Under the pieces are notes generated by a model. It was given only the letters and a program-made list of their open reading frames with translations, ran no database searches and was not told where the DNA came from. Both the position numbers and the translations under genes were made by a program. From the NCBI GenBank assembly GCA_035041965.1, contig JAPYMA010000106.1, forward strand, positions 16,333 to 80,332: a stretch of 64,000 bases of DNA, written 5' to 3'. Source of the stretch: Anisakis pegreffii. Taxonomy: Eukaryota; Nematoda; Chromadorea; Rhabditida; Anisakidae. Shown here in pieces: positions 25,101 through 40,100 of this stretch (the first letter of the stretch is position 1; every line of letters begins with the position of its first letter).

Positions 25101-28100
25101 ATTTGTTCGCATTTGTAGCACGCCTCGCAGCTTTTGGATCGAGATCAGAGGTAGACCTTCCAGAGTAATACGCTGGACTGGCTGAAATCAAAAAGAGAAA
25201 TTCATTAAGAATTAACAAATTAACATCGACACAATTCAATCATTTCCAAATGAAACTACAAAACATGTACAATGATTAGATCTTCATGAGAATCTTCTCC
25301 TTCCTTCTCAGAAATACGATGTATCTTTACCACAACACAAATATTTCCTAAACATCATACCATCGAACAAGACGGGGCCAAACATCATCAATATTCAAAT
25401 AATTTGATCTTATCGAAATGAGCTAAATTGAAAGTAAATATCCAGCTGAATTTAGAATAGTAATACAAAAACAAATGAAACTAGTGCATACCCTTGTGCA
25501 GTGCATATGAACTTCGACGTGACATGGGTAATGAATCTTTTTCAGAAACGATCGATTGTGATGATGATGACTGCGAAACAAAACCCGATAGTTGACGTTG
25601 CCTCGACGGATCCAACGACTGCAACATATCGCATTTATTGCAACAATAAAGACGATAACAGATAGGTTTAAGGAAAGACTTTGGAAAGCTCGTTACCTAA
25701 GAAAACTGGTCAAAATGATAGTAGTTTACAAGACTACAATACTAGAGTTTCATAGCAAAATAGATGAATGAAAAAACCAAACAACGAACATCTGAATAAA
25801 CTAGTGAAAACCTACTCGATATAATATATCAGCCTGTTGCTTATAGTTCTGATCAAGCCTTACAAACATGTCACGTCCTGTGCTCCTCGTTTCGGGATCT
25901 GCGTCGTTGAGTGCTACCTAAAACAATACGCTACATGAAGCGCTTATCCACATCGTTATGAATGAAATCGCAGACAAAAAAGTGAAATCAAATTCCATCA
26001 GAACAGATCTGGTAAACATCTAATCAGATCACAGTCGTTTTTTGCAAATTACATCTCTGGTAATATCGATAGGACATCTTTCGGTAAAACATACTTCTTA
26101 CGGTATTTGTCCTCCTTCATTAATTCATAAATGCATTTGAAATTTCATCCTTTTGCTATAAGTCTATTTTAGAATTTTAAAGATAGAATATTTTAAGGAG
26201 CACGAACTTTAACGCAATCCATAAAAGTTGGCATATTCTTCTCAACAATGCGTCCTTCCCATATCGTTAACGCCATCAAAATGAGACATGCTGATGATCT
26301 AAATGTGAGTAACTGTAACGCACATTACACAATCGATCTATGAGCTAAACATTTTAACATTTATATTTAGGCAATGACGGTCAATTATGAAATGATCCGA
26401 ATGATCTGCACACAAAGATTCACCAATTTTGCACTGAACTAATTGCTCTTCAACAGTTTTCTTATCCCCGTCTATGTAATCTCCATTTTTAACTCATACA
26501 ATACTTTATGAACTACATCTGTAATCCTAATACATATATATCCACGTTCACATCAATAATACTAAATTACAGAAACATGCCAAATCAACACTGAAACAAC
26601 AGAGAAACACTTGCTGCACATTCCACCATTACCGAATGTCGTACCAACAATATGATAGTCGAGAATGATATAAAGCAGAATAATACAGAAAGCAAGAAAC
26701 AGAACATGAAATTAACCGTCTGATTTCACGAGATTTATGAGAAATCGCTGTTTGCAAATGAAATAACACTTTCTCGTTCCGAACATACTTCACCGCATAT
26801 TGCAGTGCTAAAAGACCACTTGTCGCCATTATCTGCAAATTGTGACGGAATATTTGAGAAAACATCATAAAAATTCCCGTTGAAAACACCGATAAGATGA
26901 TGCAAATTTCGAAAAGAACTGATTTTTCTTGAACCAAGACACGAACCTTGGCACTGTTCTGGAGCAGATTTATAAGTGTTGGCATTGCGCTTGAAACAAT
27001 ACTTGTAATTGAATCCTCCAATTTCTCGCAATAGAACCTGAAAATTCGAATGAATTTAACACCACCTCACAATTACACTGTTACTTTACGTTGAAGTAAT
27101 TCACAAATGACCTCTTTAGAATCTAAAAATTCATGCTCATCTGACAGCGTTCTTTTTCCAGATATTCTACCGTATAAACCAGTCATAAAAATAAGTTTCG
27201 GTAAGTTTTCATCGATATCGTATTACCATTCGAAAGTCCCACCATATGAACAAATCTTCATTCGTTTCATTTCAAAAAACTTACGCAAATGTGACACATG
27301 CTTCCCGACATACTTGCGAACGTAAGTCCTTCAAGGAGACCACAAACGCATTTTCCAGTTGCCGTAAATCTTCGCTGAGATCTGATGCACTCACATTTCC
27401 GCTCACCAAAAAAGCACGCAAAGTTTTGAGCTGAAAAAAAAATTTCAACGAAATCAATCATGAAACAAGACAGCACATATCCATGGCAGCTATCTGCACA
27501 TGGAGAGCAATCCAAATTTTCATTAATAATCCAAAGTCACCAAAATGATTCATAATAGTGTAATTAACTGCTGATGAACGCATGTACATCCTGACAGAAC
27601 AACACTTGAATCCCTGATCGAACTCATATCGTTATTATGAAAGCTCGACTCATCCAATTAAAAACATTATCTTTCAAACCCTCTACTGATACGAAAACAA
27701 AACTGGAAGATTTCAATGAACTTCACATTCTATATATGTTGTTCTATTCTCAACAAATCCTCAATCAAGCTGTTTAATCAAAATCTCATTTTCCGAGTGG
27801 AAAGCTTTTGCAGATAAAAGAAGTAGAAAGGTTGAATGGACAAACCGCCGCAACCCGTCTGTCCCAATCATTATTGGTATTCTCCAGGGTGTTGCATGCT
27901 GATGCTATCTTTTCTTTCAATTCACGTGCCGAAAATATCTGAAAATCGATAAATAATTAACAACGATGCGCTATTATTGAGCCAAATGAAAAACACCAGA
28001 CCACTGTTTCAGAAACAAAAATAGATTACTTAAAGAATCTAAATTTTTATTATTTAGATTTTATTCCTCTTTTTTCGTATAACAAAAAAGAATATTCGCG

Positions 28101-31100
28101 AATTTTTGTGAACGGGAGAAAATGCTAACAGTGAGCATTCAAGAGAATTAATAAAGAAAGCGAAGACATCAATAATAACAAAGATGAACATGTGGAATGA
28201 TTTTGAACATTCAGATAAAGGTAATGATTGATGTAAACAATAATATAATACTCAGTGTTGACCATGTTGAAATATAACTCAACAAATAAAAACTTGCATC
28301 ACATCGCGGAACTTCGGTAAACGCCTGTCGAAATGCTTCGTCAGATATACCACCGGCTTTGCCTTAAAAAATGAATCAATAAATTTCATCAAAAAATGTT
28401 TCAGTAATCGACCTGAATATATCATTGGATCACAAAATAGATGCTTCACCTTTCTGAGGGCGATTCGGTGTTTCAATTACGTGACTGTGTTACAAAAAGG
28501 TGTTCGACTGAAGCTCAATATACTAACAAACGAAGGATAGTTAAATTGTGAAATCTTAGACTGCCACGAAGGCAATGACAAATTTGAACAGTGAATTTTA
28601 CAATAATTCACCACAAAATTAACATTTCTATTCGAATGAATCACCATCCTAGTTAACACTACTTTGTCAACAGTGCGGTGGAAAGTTTAGTCTTAAACCC
28701 AAGCACCGTTTAGGTTCGGGTTTTTTTCGGCAACACTGTGATCTAATTCGAACGCTCCATGTAAAACAATCGAAAATCAAGCCTTCCTTTTTGCTTTTTA
28801 CATCTGCTCAAAAGACGAATATTCCATAAGTTCAACAACCACAACAAAGAGGAATTCGTATGACCCAAGACGGTCGCAGGTCAATAAGGAAGAAAACTTG
28901 AAAGGTAGAGAAAACGTTGCTTAAGTTGGTGCATCATTATATCTGGTATTGCTTTCATGCCAGCCTTATAAAATAAATGATAAATGACCTGAATTTTTCG
29001 ATGCGGGCCTCGTCAAGGGCCTTTTATTGGCTGGCACACTACTTGCTCTAGCAAATACAGGTGTCGGCAGGGAATTTTCAACACCGCCTAGAACCAGTCT
29101 CCTAGACTGCTGCATTGTTCGAGCGGCTGAAAGTGAAACATTTCATCGACTTTCCACAAAAAATGGTGATACTTTACAATGACGGGATCCAAGTGAAATT
29201 TCGACCAGTCGGATTCCGATCGAGTTGTCATTTCGTCGTTCCGACAGTCGGAATTCCGACTGGCCATCGGAACAGTTCGGTCGGAATATGACCGAACTGG
29301 CATTTCGTAATTCCGACAGTCGCCTTAAGAACTGTCAAATATCTGCTGCATGATTCCATCCAGCCAGTATAATCATCGAATGCCTCAATAATTAAGTAAC
29401 AGTGCTCAAGAGACCTGCTCGTCCTCTTGTTAGTAAAATTCTAGGCATATTCGTCATTTTCGAATCTGCTTCCGTCATACTTTTCAGTTTCAAAATTGTT
29501 GAGAAGAAATGATTACTGGAAACCGAAGCACACATTTTCAGTTCATGAGAACGATACTTTTCAGGAGGTACCTTAGTCGAGTTATAATTTTTGTTCTTCA
29601 TTCAATCTTGCAATCATCCTTTCTCACCCAATTCTCTCAACTCTCGATTAAATCATGGACGCGAATACCAATTTCATTTTAGAAACTGATTGTGTGTAAA
29701 TTGAGATAAAGAGCAGACGAACTGCACAAATAAAATAAAACGTAACGAGATGATCAGTGATAAATTTCTTTGCACATGAGGAGCGGAATGACGTTATGCA
29801 TCAATGAAAACGGGTCAATCATTAACGTAGGCGAACAAGGGTGAATTTATAAATGAACATTATTCGTATTTTTTCTGAGGTGAATATGAAGCTATTGCAA
29901 AATTAATTACTTGAATAATTCATAAAGAAACCAAAAGCAATCATCAGTTTCTTTATGAACACATAACAGAAAAAGCGATAAACTTGTAAACATGATGATA
30001 TTGATTGAATGACACTGAAAGGACAACGTTACCGAAATACTACACATATCATCCTTTTCAATGGCCTCATCAAAAATACTCTCTGTGAATGCGGCGCATA
30101 AATTAGATGATTTAATTCTATGGTTCAGGAAAATGAAGTTGATTCGCCGTTCAGGATTGTGACAATCATATCCACAAATAACGAAAATCCAACAGATGGC
30201 TATAAAACTTAGAAACGCACATTTACAACAAGCATAAACAAGTTAAGAATAGGATTCCTTGAAGAAATGGGAGAACTGAATGATGAAATATTATAGAAAA
30301 ATAACAATAACTTGCTCAGATCTACAAATGTTTCGAGCAGTTTTCTGACACGAGCAAATGAACAATCAAATAAACTACACTTCACCATCAAATGATGCAC
30401 AATCCACAACGAATACTTCTACTGTCTGAAATAACCCGGACTGTACATTGCAAAAACTGCATGCAATATTTCATATGAATTATTTGTTATCATTTCATAC
30501 AAAGTAATTGCAATAACAGGTTACATTCATTCATTCTTTCACGTAATTCAGATGATTTGAAAAAATTCAACAGAAATGAAAGAGTTGCAGAATGAAAAGT
30601 TTGCGCTCTATGTATGATAACGAAAACGATACTTGAATATGGTTAGATAATTATCCTGCTTATTTAATACACATACATGGAACTGCACAAAGATGAGATC
30701 ATTGAAATGTGAAGGATTGAGGAACGTAAGACGCAATAACAACAATATTATGACGAATGCGGTAATGACGATGATGATTAGTTCGATAATTCGATGAGAT
30801 AAAAAGCAATGGAATAAATTCGGTGTGTTGCAGCATGGTCAGTGGTGGCGTGTTATCGCAAACTGAGTGGTGGATCAATGAGAAATGCTGCATACATGTA
30901 AGTAAGTGTACATAAATGTAGAATAATGCAAAAAGAACGTCAACAAATATCGATTCATTTACTCATTTTACTTTTATCAGCAATAATAATGAATCTTGCA
31001 GTTTCCTTGTTGCAGGTTTGCTTTTGCAATTCCATAAACAGCACCAGCATTTAGTCCACTCTTCATAAAAATATTATCACAAAAAGCATTTGTGAGCCAG

Positions 31101-34100
31101 ACATGAACAAGGCTTAGCTATACTATTCGCAATGAAACTCTGCAAAACGCTCGTAAGTAATTCGACACGCGACTGTTCTCTCACAAGGAAGGATTCGGAG
31201 AAAAATTATCGTAATTTTTGTTATCTTTGTATTCTAAACTAGTGTTCGTCGGGGAGCAATTTTTTTGCACGGGGGAGGGTCCCCGCGGGGAGTAAATTGG
31301 ACGGGGGAGGGTCCCCGCGAAAAAGTCGGGGAGCAAATTGCGCGGGGGAGCGCTTCCCGCGTTCCTCGCCGGAGACCCCGTTCCCCGACGAACACTATTC
31401 TAAACTCTTTCGAAGCATCGCATTCAGGGAATTTTTTGAATCCGGGAAGATTAACATGCTAATTGATGGGCAGGCAGTCTTGCATACAATTTAAAATTCG
31501 GCTCTTCTATTCAATATAAAATTGACTACGGACTGAGTTGGAATATACCCAGTTTTTCAAGCACTTAATAAATTAGAATATTAGATATTATCGGCGAATT
31601 TCTCGTAGGAAATGAATTTCGAACAGGTCATTATGGTGGCCAATGGCTACTGAAACTCGGTGATCGTCAAATTTCGATCGAAATTGAGAGCACCTGCTCG
31701 ATCCTTTGGCGCAGAAAACTAAATTTTAGTGGCCAGCGAAAAAATTTTTTTCGGTGCCCAAGTCTAGTTACAATTTTTCTTTGTTTGCGTATAACTGCAT
31801 ATAAGTTGACATAATTGTACAGAATAAATTCATGCCTCCGCTGAGACTAAAGAGAGAATACCCAGCATTCATGAGAGTGTTATCAAACTGACTGCAAAAA
31901 TATAAGATGAAAGTGATAAACCCAGCACTGCATCACATTACCAATGGCATGCCAATTTCCTAGACAAAGAAATACGTCTTTATAAAGTATCTCATTTTGA
32001 AATCATTATCTTAATCGCATGTATCTTTTTACACCTTTCAAAATTTCACGAATTTTGCCGTTTCGAATTGCTTTTAGTTTCTTCATTTATTCAGGGATAT
32101 ACCTGTGGTGAATCAAATTATTCTTCAAGCATTTTTAACATGGTAATCAATCGAAATCAGTGATTTCTAAAAATTATTTGTGCAGTTACACACCAAAGGT
32201 GATGATTTTTAAGCATTTGCAACAAAAATCAATGGCACATCTCTCCATAAAAGCTCCAAAACGATGGCGGTGAATGAAAATCAGTAGCATACGTGATGAC
32301 GCACGAAGCGAGCGATATTTTTAAAGGCTGCATCTAAGGAAGAAGGAAAATTGAACGGAAATATGGCATTAAGCAAAAATTCAAGTTCAAAGTGACAAAA
32401 AATTAAAATGACTAAAATTTGTAATTTTTAGTTGCTGCAAGTTACAAATTATAAACAGAAAGTCTTCGTGACGGCTTTAAAAAACAGTTTCACGAATGAC
32501 CAAGAGCAATGAGAAGTGATCGTATCCGAGAACGGCGATGTGTGCAAAGCGAGCGAACTGTGTAACGAAATATTCAAGTAAGAAATCACCCCTAAGACAT
32601 GTTATCATTCACTTTCGTGGTTGGCTTAGAATACATCCATAAGAACTTTTAGTGCAATCAACAGGTGTCTTCTTTACTTTAAATAGTTATTTCCTAGCAA
32701 ATGCTCATCACTTTCGCGTAAGCGTGCGTCACAATACAAATGAATGGATAATTTCACAAAACAATAAGAATTATTGCATAAATTATGAAATATGTAATAA
32801 AACAATCAGCTAATATCGTGCGTGCACAATAGGAATTTGATTTACAATAGATTTACAATAGTCAGTTTGATTTAAACATCTACCAATAAAACCATTACTA
32901 AATACAACAACGACTGACCGAAACCAGTTTACACATGGACAAATGATCCATATAAAATTTTTCGAACATTTTTTGGTAATTTTCGAGCAACACTGGTGGC
33001 CGCACACCGTCGCACAACAAGACTTCAACTGCATACAGTGAACATTTATGTTTCTATTTCATGCCGTAATGAAGCACTTAACAACTCTCATTAAAAGCAC
33101 AGATCAATGAATGCAACAGAACAGTGGAAAAGTTGCTCTGTAAAAAACTTCGTCGATTTTGCGTCAAAAAATTGATAATAGCAACGGCCATAGAATAAAT
33201 ACATGTAAAACGAGAATTCTTAAGAGAAGAGTGCTTTACATATCATATTCCCTTGATAATTTTCTTCAGTGCGTAAAATTTGTGAATTCAACATAAAGAT
33301 GCCATTTTGACGATATTCAAATGCTATCGGCAATTTTTTTTTCAAATTTATTGCAAACAGCGCTTACTTATTAGAGATATCAAAGTTGTAATATTTAGTG
33401 CAGACAGTGTCGACTGTTGACGATGTGTAGAAAAGTAGCGAAATTTTTACTTCTTCAACGCTCTAATTATGAATTATTTCGTCAGCTTTGTAGCAAATAA
33501 CGAGTTTTACAGACTGGAATTTAGAGTTGAGAATTGATCACTGAACGAAGCGCAATGAAGGGATTAGAAAGCAATAAAATCATTGCATCTTATTCGAACT
33601 ATCGTAATGAGAAGAATGCAGGAATAGAATGCAAGTTTGTATTTGCCTGAATATGAATATCACTGAAATGCTGATCTATTATTCAGCACATTTAACATTT
33701 CCATAGTTATTAATCAAACAAACCCTTGCAAATGCTAAATCAGTAAGAGTGAATACATCATTTGGGAGGCATAATGCTAAACATACCCGTCTGAGGCGTT
33801 TCCGGCCTTTTGAACATTGTTCCGGTTGACTTTTTTGCACACTGCTGAACTTTTTGCTCACCTTCAACGCTGCAATGCTCAAATTCACAGTTTTAAAGGA
33901 TGTCTCAGAAGATGTCAACTGATCATCGCGAAGTGATAAGTCTACAACAGCTGGCTACAGCTACGTAATGAACACCTCAAACCTAACAAGGATAGGATGA
34001 CGTGGATGAGATATCCTATAAAGATGAACACTTGTAGCGTTTACGTGGGCTCAAACCTAGAATTTTTTACTTAATGCTTTACAGCACCCATGTACTCACG

Positions 34101-37100
34101 TGGAACCAAAGACAACTCAAGAAATGGATTTAATTGGAATTATCAGTGAGGGTTCTTATGCATTAGGTCACGTAAGCAAAATACAACCATACCCTGAAGT
34201 GACACTATCGACAAGTACTTAGTGATCATATGAATCGAATTCTTGTTAGAGATGGTGCGATTTTGGATAGAAATCCACAAGATTAAGCATCACTGAAACC
34301 GAGCACACGTAGAAAAACCATGTTTACTTTTTGATCAAGTAAGCAATTTTTCCTTCACCTCTAGCGGATCACCAGAAAATAATTTAAGCGTAGCTAACAC
34401 TGCCACAGTAATGCCGACAGTGGATACCATCTGCATTTATCTCCTATGGCATCCTTAACCGTAGCTTTCGACATACTAAACTTTCTTCTTTGTCGAAACA
34501 AAAAACTCGGTCTTTCAATTTAAAACTCGTGTAGATAGGGGTATGATTACCTAATGAGGTTGATGATGACTGACTCATTATCATTGACAAATATCTATCA
34601 GGAATTCGCTTCGTCAACTACCGATCTATACGAATCTATTCTTTATTATGCTACTCAGTTGCTATGTTGATTTTTGCCCATCCTTTAATTTCAACTTCAG
34701 TCTATCTCAAAGTATTGCACATCACAATAAATACTGTAATAAACCACCTCTCACGGAAGAATTCACTCAAATAGTTTTAAAAAATGAATCAACTAAATGA
34801 ATGAATTAGTCAATTAATTAGAAATCATCCATTTGGATTTATTCAAGATATTGCTGTTCATCCAAGAAACGCATTAGGAATGTGCCGCGCTGGCACATCT
34901 CCAATATTCAAAGTCTTTGCAGCAAGAAAATTTCATTATCTCCCTATCGTCGGTTCATTTACAGCACAATTTGTCCGTGGATGACAACTTCCAGAGGTGT
35001 GTTCTTGTGGAACGCTACTCGAACGTCCACTTACTATTAGTCTAAGCACACGAATGCTCTCGAAACTAATCCCTTTGTTGAATATTTCTTGAATTTAGAT
35101 ATTCTTGTGTGTTTATCTATTTAGATATGTGTTTATCTCTTTGAGATCAAACTTTTGTCAAAGATCTTGGACCGACGCGGAATCGAACTCACGTCCTCTG
35201 AACAGATCGGATTCTCAAAGCCCAGCGTTACACCAGTACACTACCGGCCCTTTGCACAGTGTTTCTTTATTTGATTTAAGTACTATCTCTTTTTAGTACT
35301 ATCATCATTGTATGCTAGCTTTTCGCGCTAGTCGCGACAAATGTTCGTTATTGGATGTCGGTTTCGAGAATCAGAGACAGAATTGGTGATTCAGGTGAAC
35401 AATAAGTGTATCGTTATTGGAACAGTGATTTCATCATACGACTGATCACGACACAGTGACGGCATCAGGACGATACTTCAATCCAGCCCGAATCCAACCG
35501 ATTCGATTTTTCAACATTCCAACGCACAGAAACCTGACCGAGTTAGGAATTTTTCGGTTGACGTCCGACCGAATTCACATTTTCAGTCTCCGACATTTGA
35601 GATTCCAACATTCGGCCGAAAGCCGGATGCCATCACTATCATAGTTGTGTTTTGCATGCCCCTGCTCCAAACATTGTATTGAGGAACTACTTCAGAAAAC
35701 AGACCGCAGATGAGCTGTAATCATTTTAGCCCGATATCAAGTGCGATTTGAATAATACATGTCATTTGTGAAGTGATTGATGAGATCGCAATGGTATACG
35801 GTTGATTCCATATGAAGGGATATCAAATCAAACATATACCATTGCGGAGATTGGATTACCAACAAGACAGACCGGAAAAGAACAGACTGGTTGGAAATAC
35901 GAAGCTGATGCGAAATATCACAGTGGAATGATGCGAAACGTCACATTATATTGGAATGCGATCACTCGAAAAAAATTGTTCATAAAAGTAATGTGGAAAC
36001 TATCGAGCAATAAACTCACAGTGGCAATAAATGATTGTAAGTGAAAACGATTCGCTGTCACCGCATTCAAATAATCAGCAACTGGAATCAGCGCGACAAA
36101 CGAAATACAAAAACTGATGATGAACTGTTGATCTGCATGAGTGCGTGCCGCATATAGCGTTGGATGAGTTAAATGCATATGACCATCACAATAATATCGC
36201 ATACGAAAGGAAATCCCGATTATAATGAACAGTCTGAATCAGTCAATCCCATCTTGCAAACGATCACAAATTGGATGCAGCAAAAAGAGAACCTATACCA
36301 GATTGGAAACAGTTGATGGGAATCCGGTGATGGTAACAAGTCGATTGGCTCTCTGCGCTGATCAATAAACTGGTAACTGGTGGATCGGCTCAGAGAACCA
36401 ATTCCGCCGAAAATACATTTAAAACTAGAAACTCAGAAAGAATTAGGACTATTGAAATATACAAGCATACTTAATCGACGGCAGTCAATACAGGATAGAT
36501 GCTATATGTATTTAAGCGTATACTATCGCATACGAATATTTCAATTTGAGTATTTAAGCATACGAATATTTCAATTTGCGATGGTAACGCGATAGTTACG
36601 TCACTGCATGACTTCTGCTGATTTATGAGGATAAAATTGCATTTTTGAAAGCACTCATGATATTAAGAATGCCTACGATCATTTGTGGTAAAACATGGAG
36701 ACTGGAAGGTTTTGCTGTGAACTAGATTACATGAAAGAATAAGTATAGGATTACTGAAGTCGTGACGACGCATGATATAATTGTTTGATTTCTATCAACA
36801 AGTGCTATTATTCACGAGAATTCAACTATATTTCCGTTTTAAACAACAATATCCAATCCGTCCCTATGCAAAGTCCACTCAAGCATATTCCATCCAAGAC
36901 CGCTTCTGCAAGAACTGAATGGATCGAAATGAAAAACATGAAATTTGCTTCGAAAGATTCGTTGGTTTCCTAATCCGATAGCATTATCTGATGAGAAATG
37001 AAATGAAACGTGAATTATCATCGTCAGTGCAGAATCCGTGAAGAGGGTATATTTCAGGAATAATGACAACAATTTTTTAATGAACAAACTCGTAGGAATT

Positions 37101-40100
37101 TGTGCTTATAGAAACTACAATAGAAATGGATAAATATGAAAACACGAATCAAAGTTTATTACAAAGACGAATCGATGAACGTTGCATACCAACAACTATG
37201 CGTGTTGTGGATGTGCAACGTTGATCGATGAAAAAAATTATTTCGAATTGTGGCGTTCAACATTAAGTTGTTCATTTTAAAATAACAATTAGACATGCTC
37301 TCATTTCGACAATCGCAAACGAATACGAATATGCAGTAAACAGAAAGACTAACGTGTTGGCGTAAATTGCGGTTTTTGTGGGATCAGAGGTCTTCGGAGA
37401 GGTCTTGAAATTCGTTGCGATGTTGACGGTGTTGACGGTGCGATACCACCGCATTGCTGCGCCTCTTTATAACGGGCCATTAACATTTGAAATCTATCAA
37501 AGTATTTTGAGTCAATTCATTTTCATTATCAATTGTATCAGTTGTTCATTTTCGGCGCAAAAACCATCAAAATGATGGAACATTAGTGCGGCAGTGTGAA
37601 AGTTCGGTGATGAGAGTGAGAAAGGGTTGTAAAAAATTTTAACCATATGAAAATCCGCAGCAAAACCGAAATTTAAGTAGGATCCGAATCGAACACAGTC
37701 TAAGTAACACTAATAGAAAGCAAAATACATTAAGTGTTACAAAACTAAAAACAAACTTTGCTTCTGGAATAAGTTGTCGTTTCCGTATGCTAGATGGTAA
37801 CGGTTCACCAATCTGACAAAAAATATTAACAAGGGCATTTGTTGCTGTCTCACGCACGTCACTGTTCGCATCAGCCATCAGTTTGCAAAGTGTTGGAATT
37901 ATTCGATTTATTTGCACGTCCACTTCAAATTTACTGAAAATTCGACAAACTTTAGATCGTACACAACTGGAACAAGGTGTTCAGTTTGAGAGTAATCCTT
38001 GATGTGGTTTCAGTCAATTCGCAAGTGTTCAGTATGGCCTAAACTACTTAACGGAAGCACTAGTTTCACACTAAATCGATAACATAATTGAGTGGAAACA
38101 ACAACAAAAAATCGTAAAATCAATGATGATGAACATGAATAATTAATGCAGACAAAACATGTCACAATTATGATTTTGAGCAGCAGATGTACAGATGGGA
38201 ATGATAGATAGAATGAAAGGGATGGCATTCGATGTTTTAATTAACTAATGTCGAGCAGTTTGCAAACAGATCTTTAATTATGAGCTCCTTAATGGAGTGA
38301 GGAATATGTGAGAGGCGAGATGAGGGCAAATGTGGTCAAGGGTTGTGAGCAAGGAGATATGAACAGTGACGAGTGGATAATAAGTATACAGATCGAATGG
38401 ATACATATATATATTTGAGGAAGAGGTTTGAGTATGAACAGGCAGATAAATATATACAAACAATGTATGAGCCATTGAAATTTTGTTTGGTGTGCAAGTT
38501 GCACATTAAAAACGTTAGATTTACACATTGAACAACGTTAGCTGAAAATGCTTCCCATTAGCTAACCACAACTTGAACGCCATCATAAATATTTTAACAT
38601 AAAGTGAGAGAGACACATAAATGACGCAAATTCTATTTACATAAGCAACACAGCAGCACCACCATGATTGTGTATTTTGTTAACAAAACATTTAAATATA
38701 ATAAAACTATTTTAGATGTTTTTGTTTTCTGATAGTGATTCACAACAAAATGCATGAGACGGATGATTTTTTCCAACGTTATGAATGAATTTGGTACAAC
38801 ACGCACGAGACGTGATAAAAATTCCACTTGAAACTCACTGCTGCTCAAGAATATTGCGGATCACTTGCATAACACCAATACGCACCAACCACTGCCGATG
38901 TACAAGTCCTGGTGCGACCCTTTCGATCACAGTCTAAAAGTTGACACTATTGTCATATCATCGTCTCATTTGAAACGCATCAGCAAACAACTCAAAAATT
39001 CATTCACGTGCAATTATGAGGTATGAATGAAATTAGAAAAAAACATCAACCGTAGCATTATTAACAGCAAGTGCGGAAAGAGAATACAGTAACTTGTATC
39101 ATCCTTCAACAAAAACCGATTATACTCAATCGAATTTTATGGTTATAGTAAAATACTGATAGACGTTTTATGGCAAATAAATTTTCGCATTCAAAAGTTG
39201 AAACATTTCAACCGAAGGTAATTGCTTGTTAATAAATTGCTTGAATAGATTATCAGATCGCAGGGTGATGAAAACAATTATAGTATTTCAAAAATAACAT
39301 CAAATCTATGAAAGAATCGCTCAGATTGATTACGACCGGTTATGTAAATGACAAAATTAATTGAAATTACGTTAACGAGATGGGTGAGACTAGCTAGCAC
39401 TGTTGATAGAGGGAAATAAATCAAATTCCATGAGAAAATTCAGACGCTCGAACGTTTTATGTCATTAAACTTTACATTCGATTTCGCTCATTCATTCATT
39501 TCAAGATAAATATTTTTTTGTAATACAGCCAATGAATTGCTGCTGTTCATCGAAATTTTACGAAAATTTTGGAGGATGAAAGTAAAAAATTCTGATGATA
39601 AATATTATTTTCCAAAAGCGAAATCAGGAAAATATTAATGACGAAAAAGAATGAAACGGTCATGGTGACGAGAGAGAACTCAGAACGGAAAACAATTTTA
39701 CTAGGGCGGTACAAAGTGGTTTTATTACTATGAAGACATTAATCAAAACAGCGAAATTTCAATGAATTTTTGCCGTATGAATAATAAATGTTGCTCAGAG
39801 AGTTTTTTCAGACGATTCTTAGAAGGGATTGTGATCGAATTCTGCAAATTTTCTGGTATGCACTGAAGGGTGCGATGAATGGAACGAACTGTTAACAATA
39901 AGTGGAAATAATGAAGCTGGATGAGCGTAGAAGTGCCGTGCCGACTCATCCGACGTTACGATGCTGAGTAAAATAATCGAACGTCAACCTCACATATCTG
40001 AGGCAATGAAAATTTAAACGATAGCGAAGAAGATATTCTCATAATAAAACTGACTGGAATTGACATACACCAAAACATTTACAACTGCAGTGCTCTTTTT

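Noticed and set aside
28680..28740. AAACCC...GGGTTT inverted words suggesting a MITE
   Set aside because: The pairing is short and imperfect and no target duplication was found.
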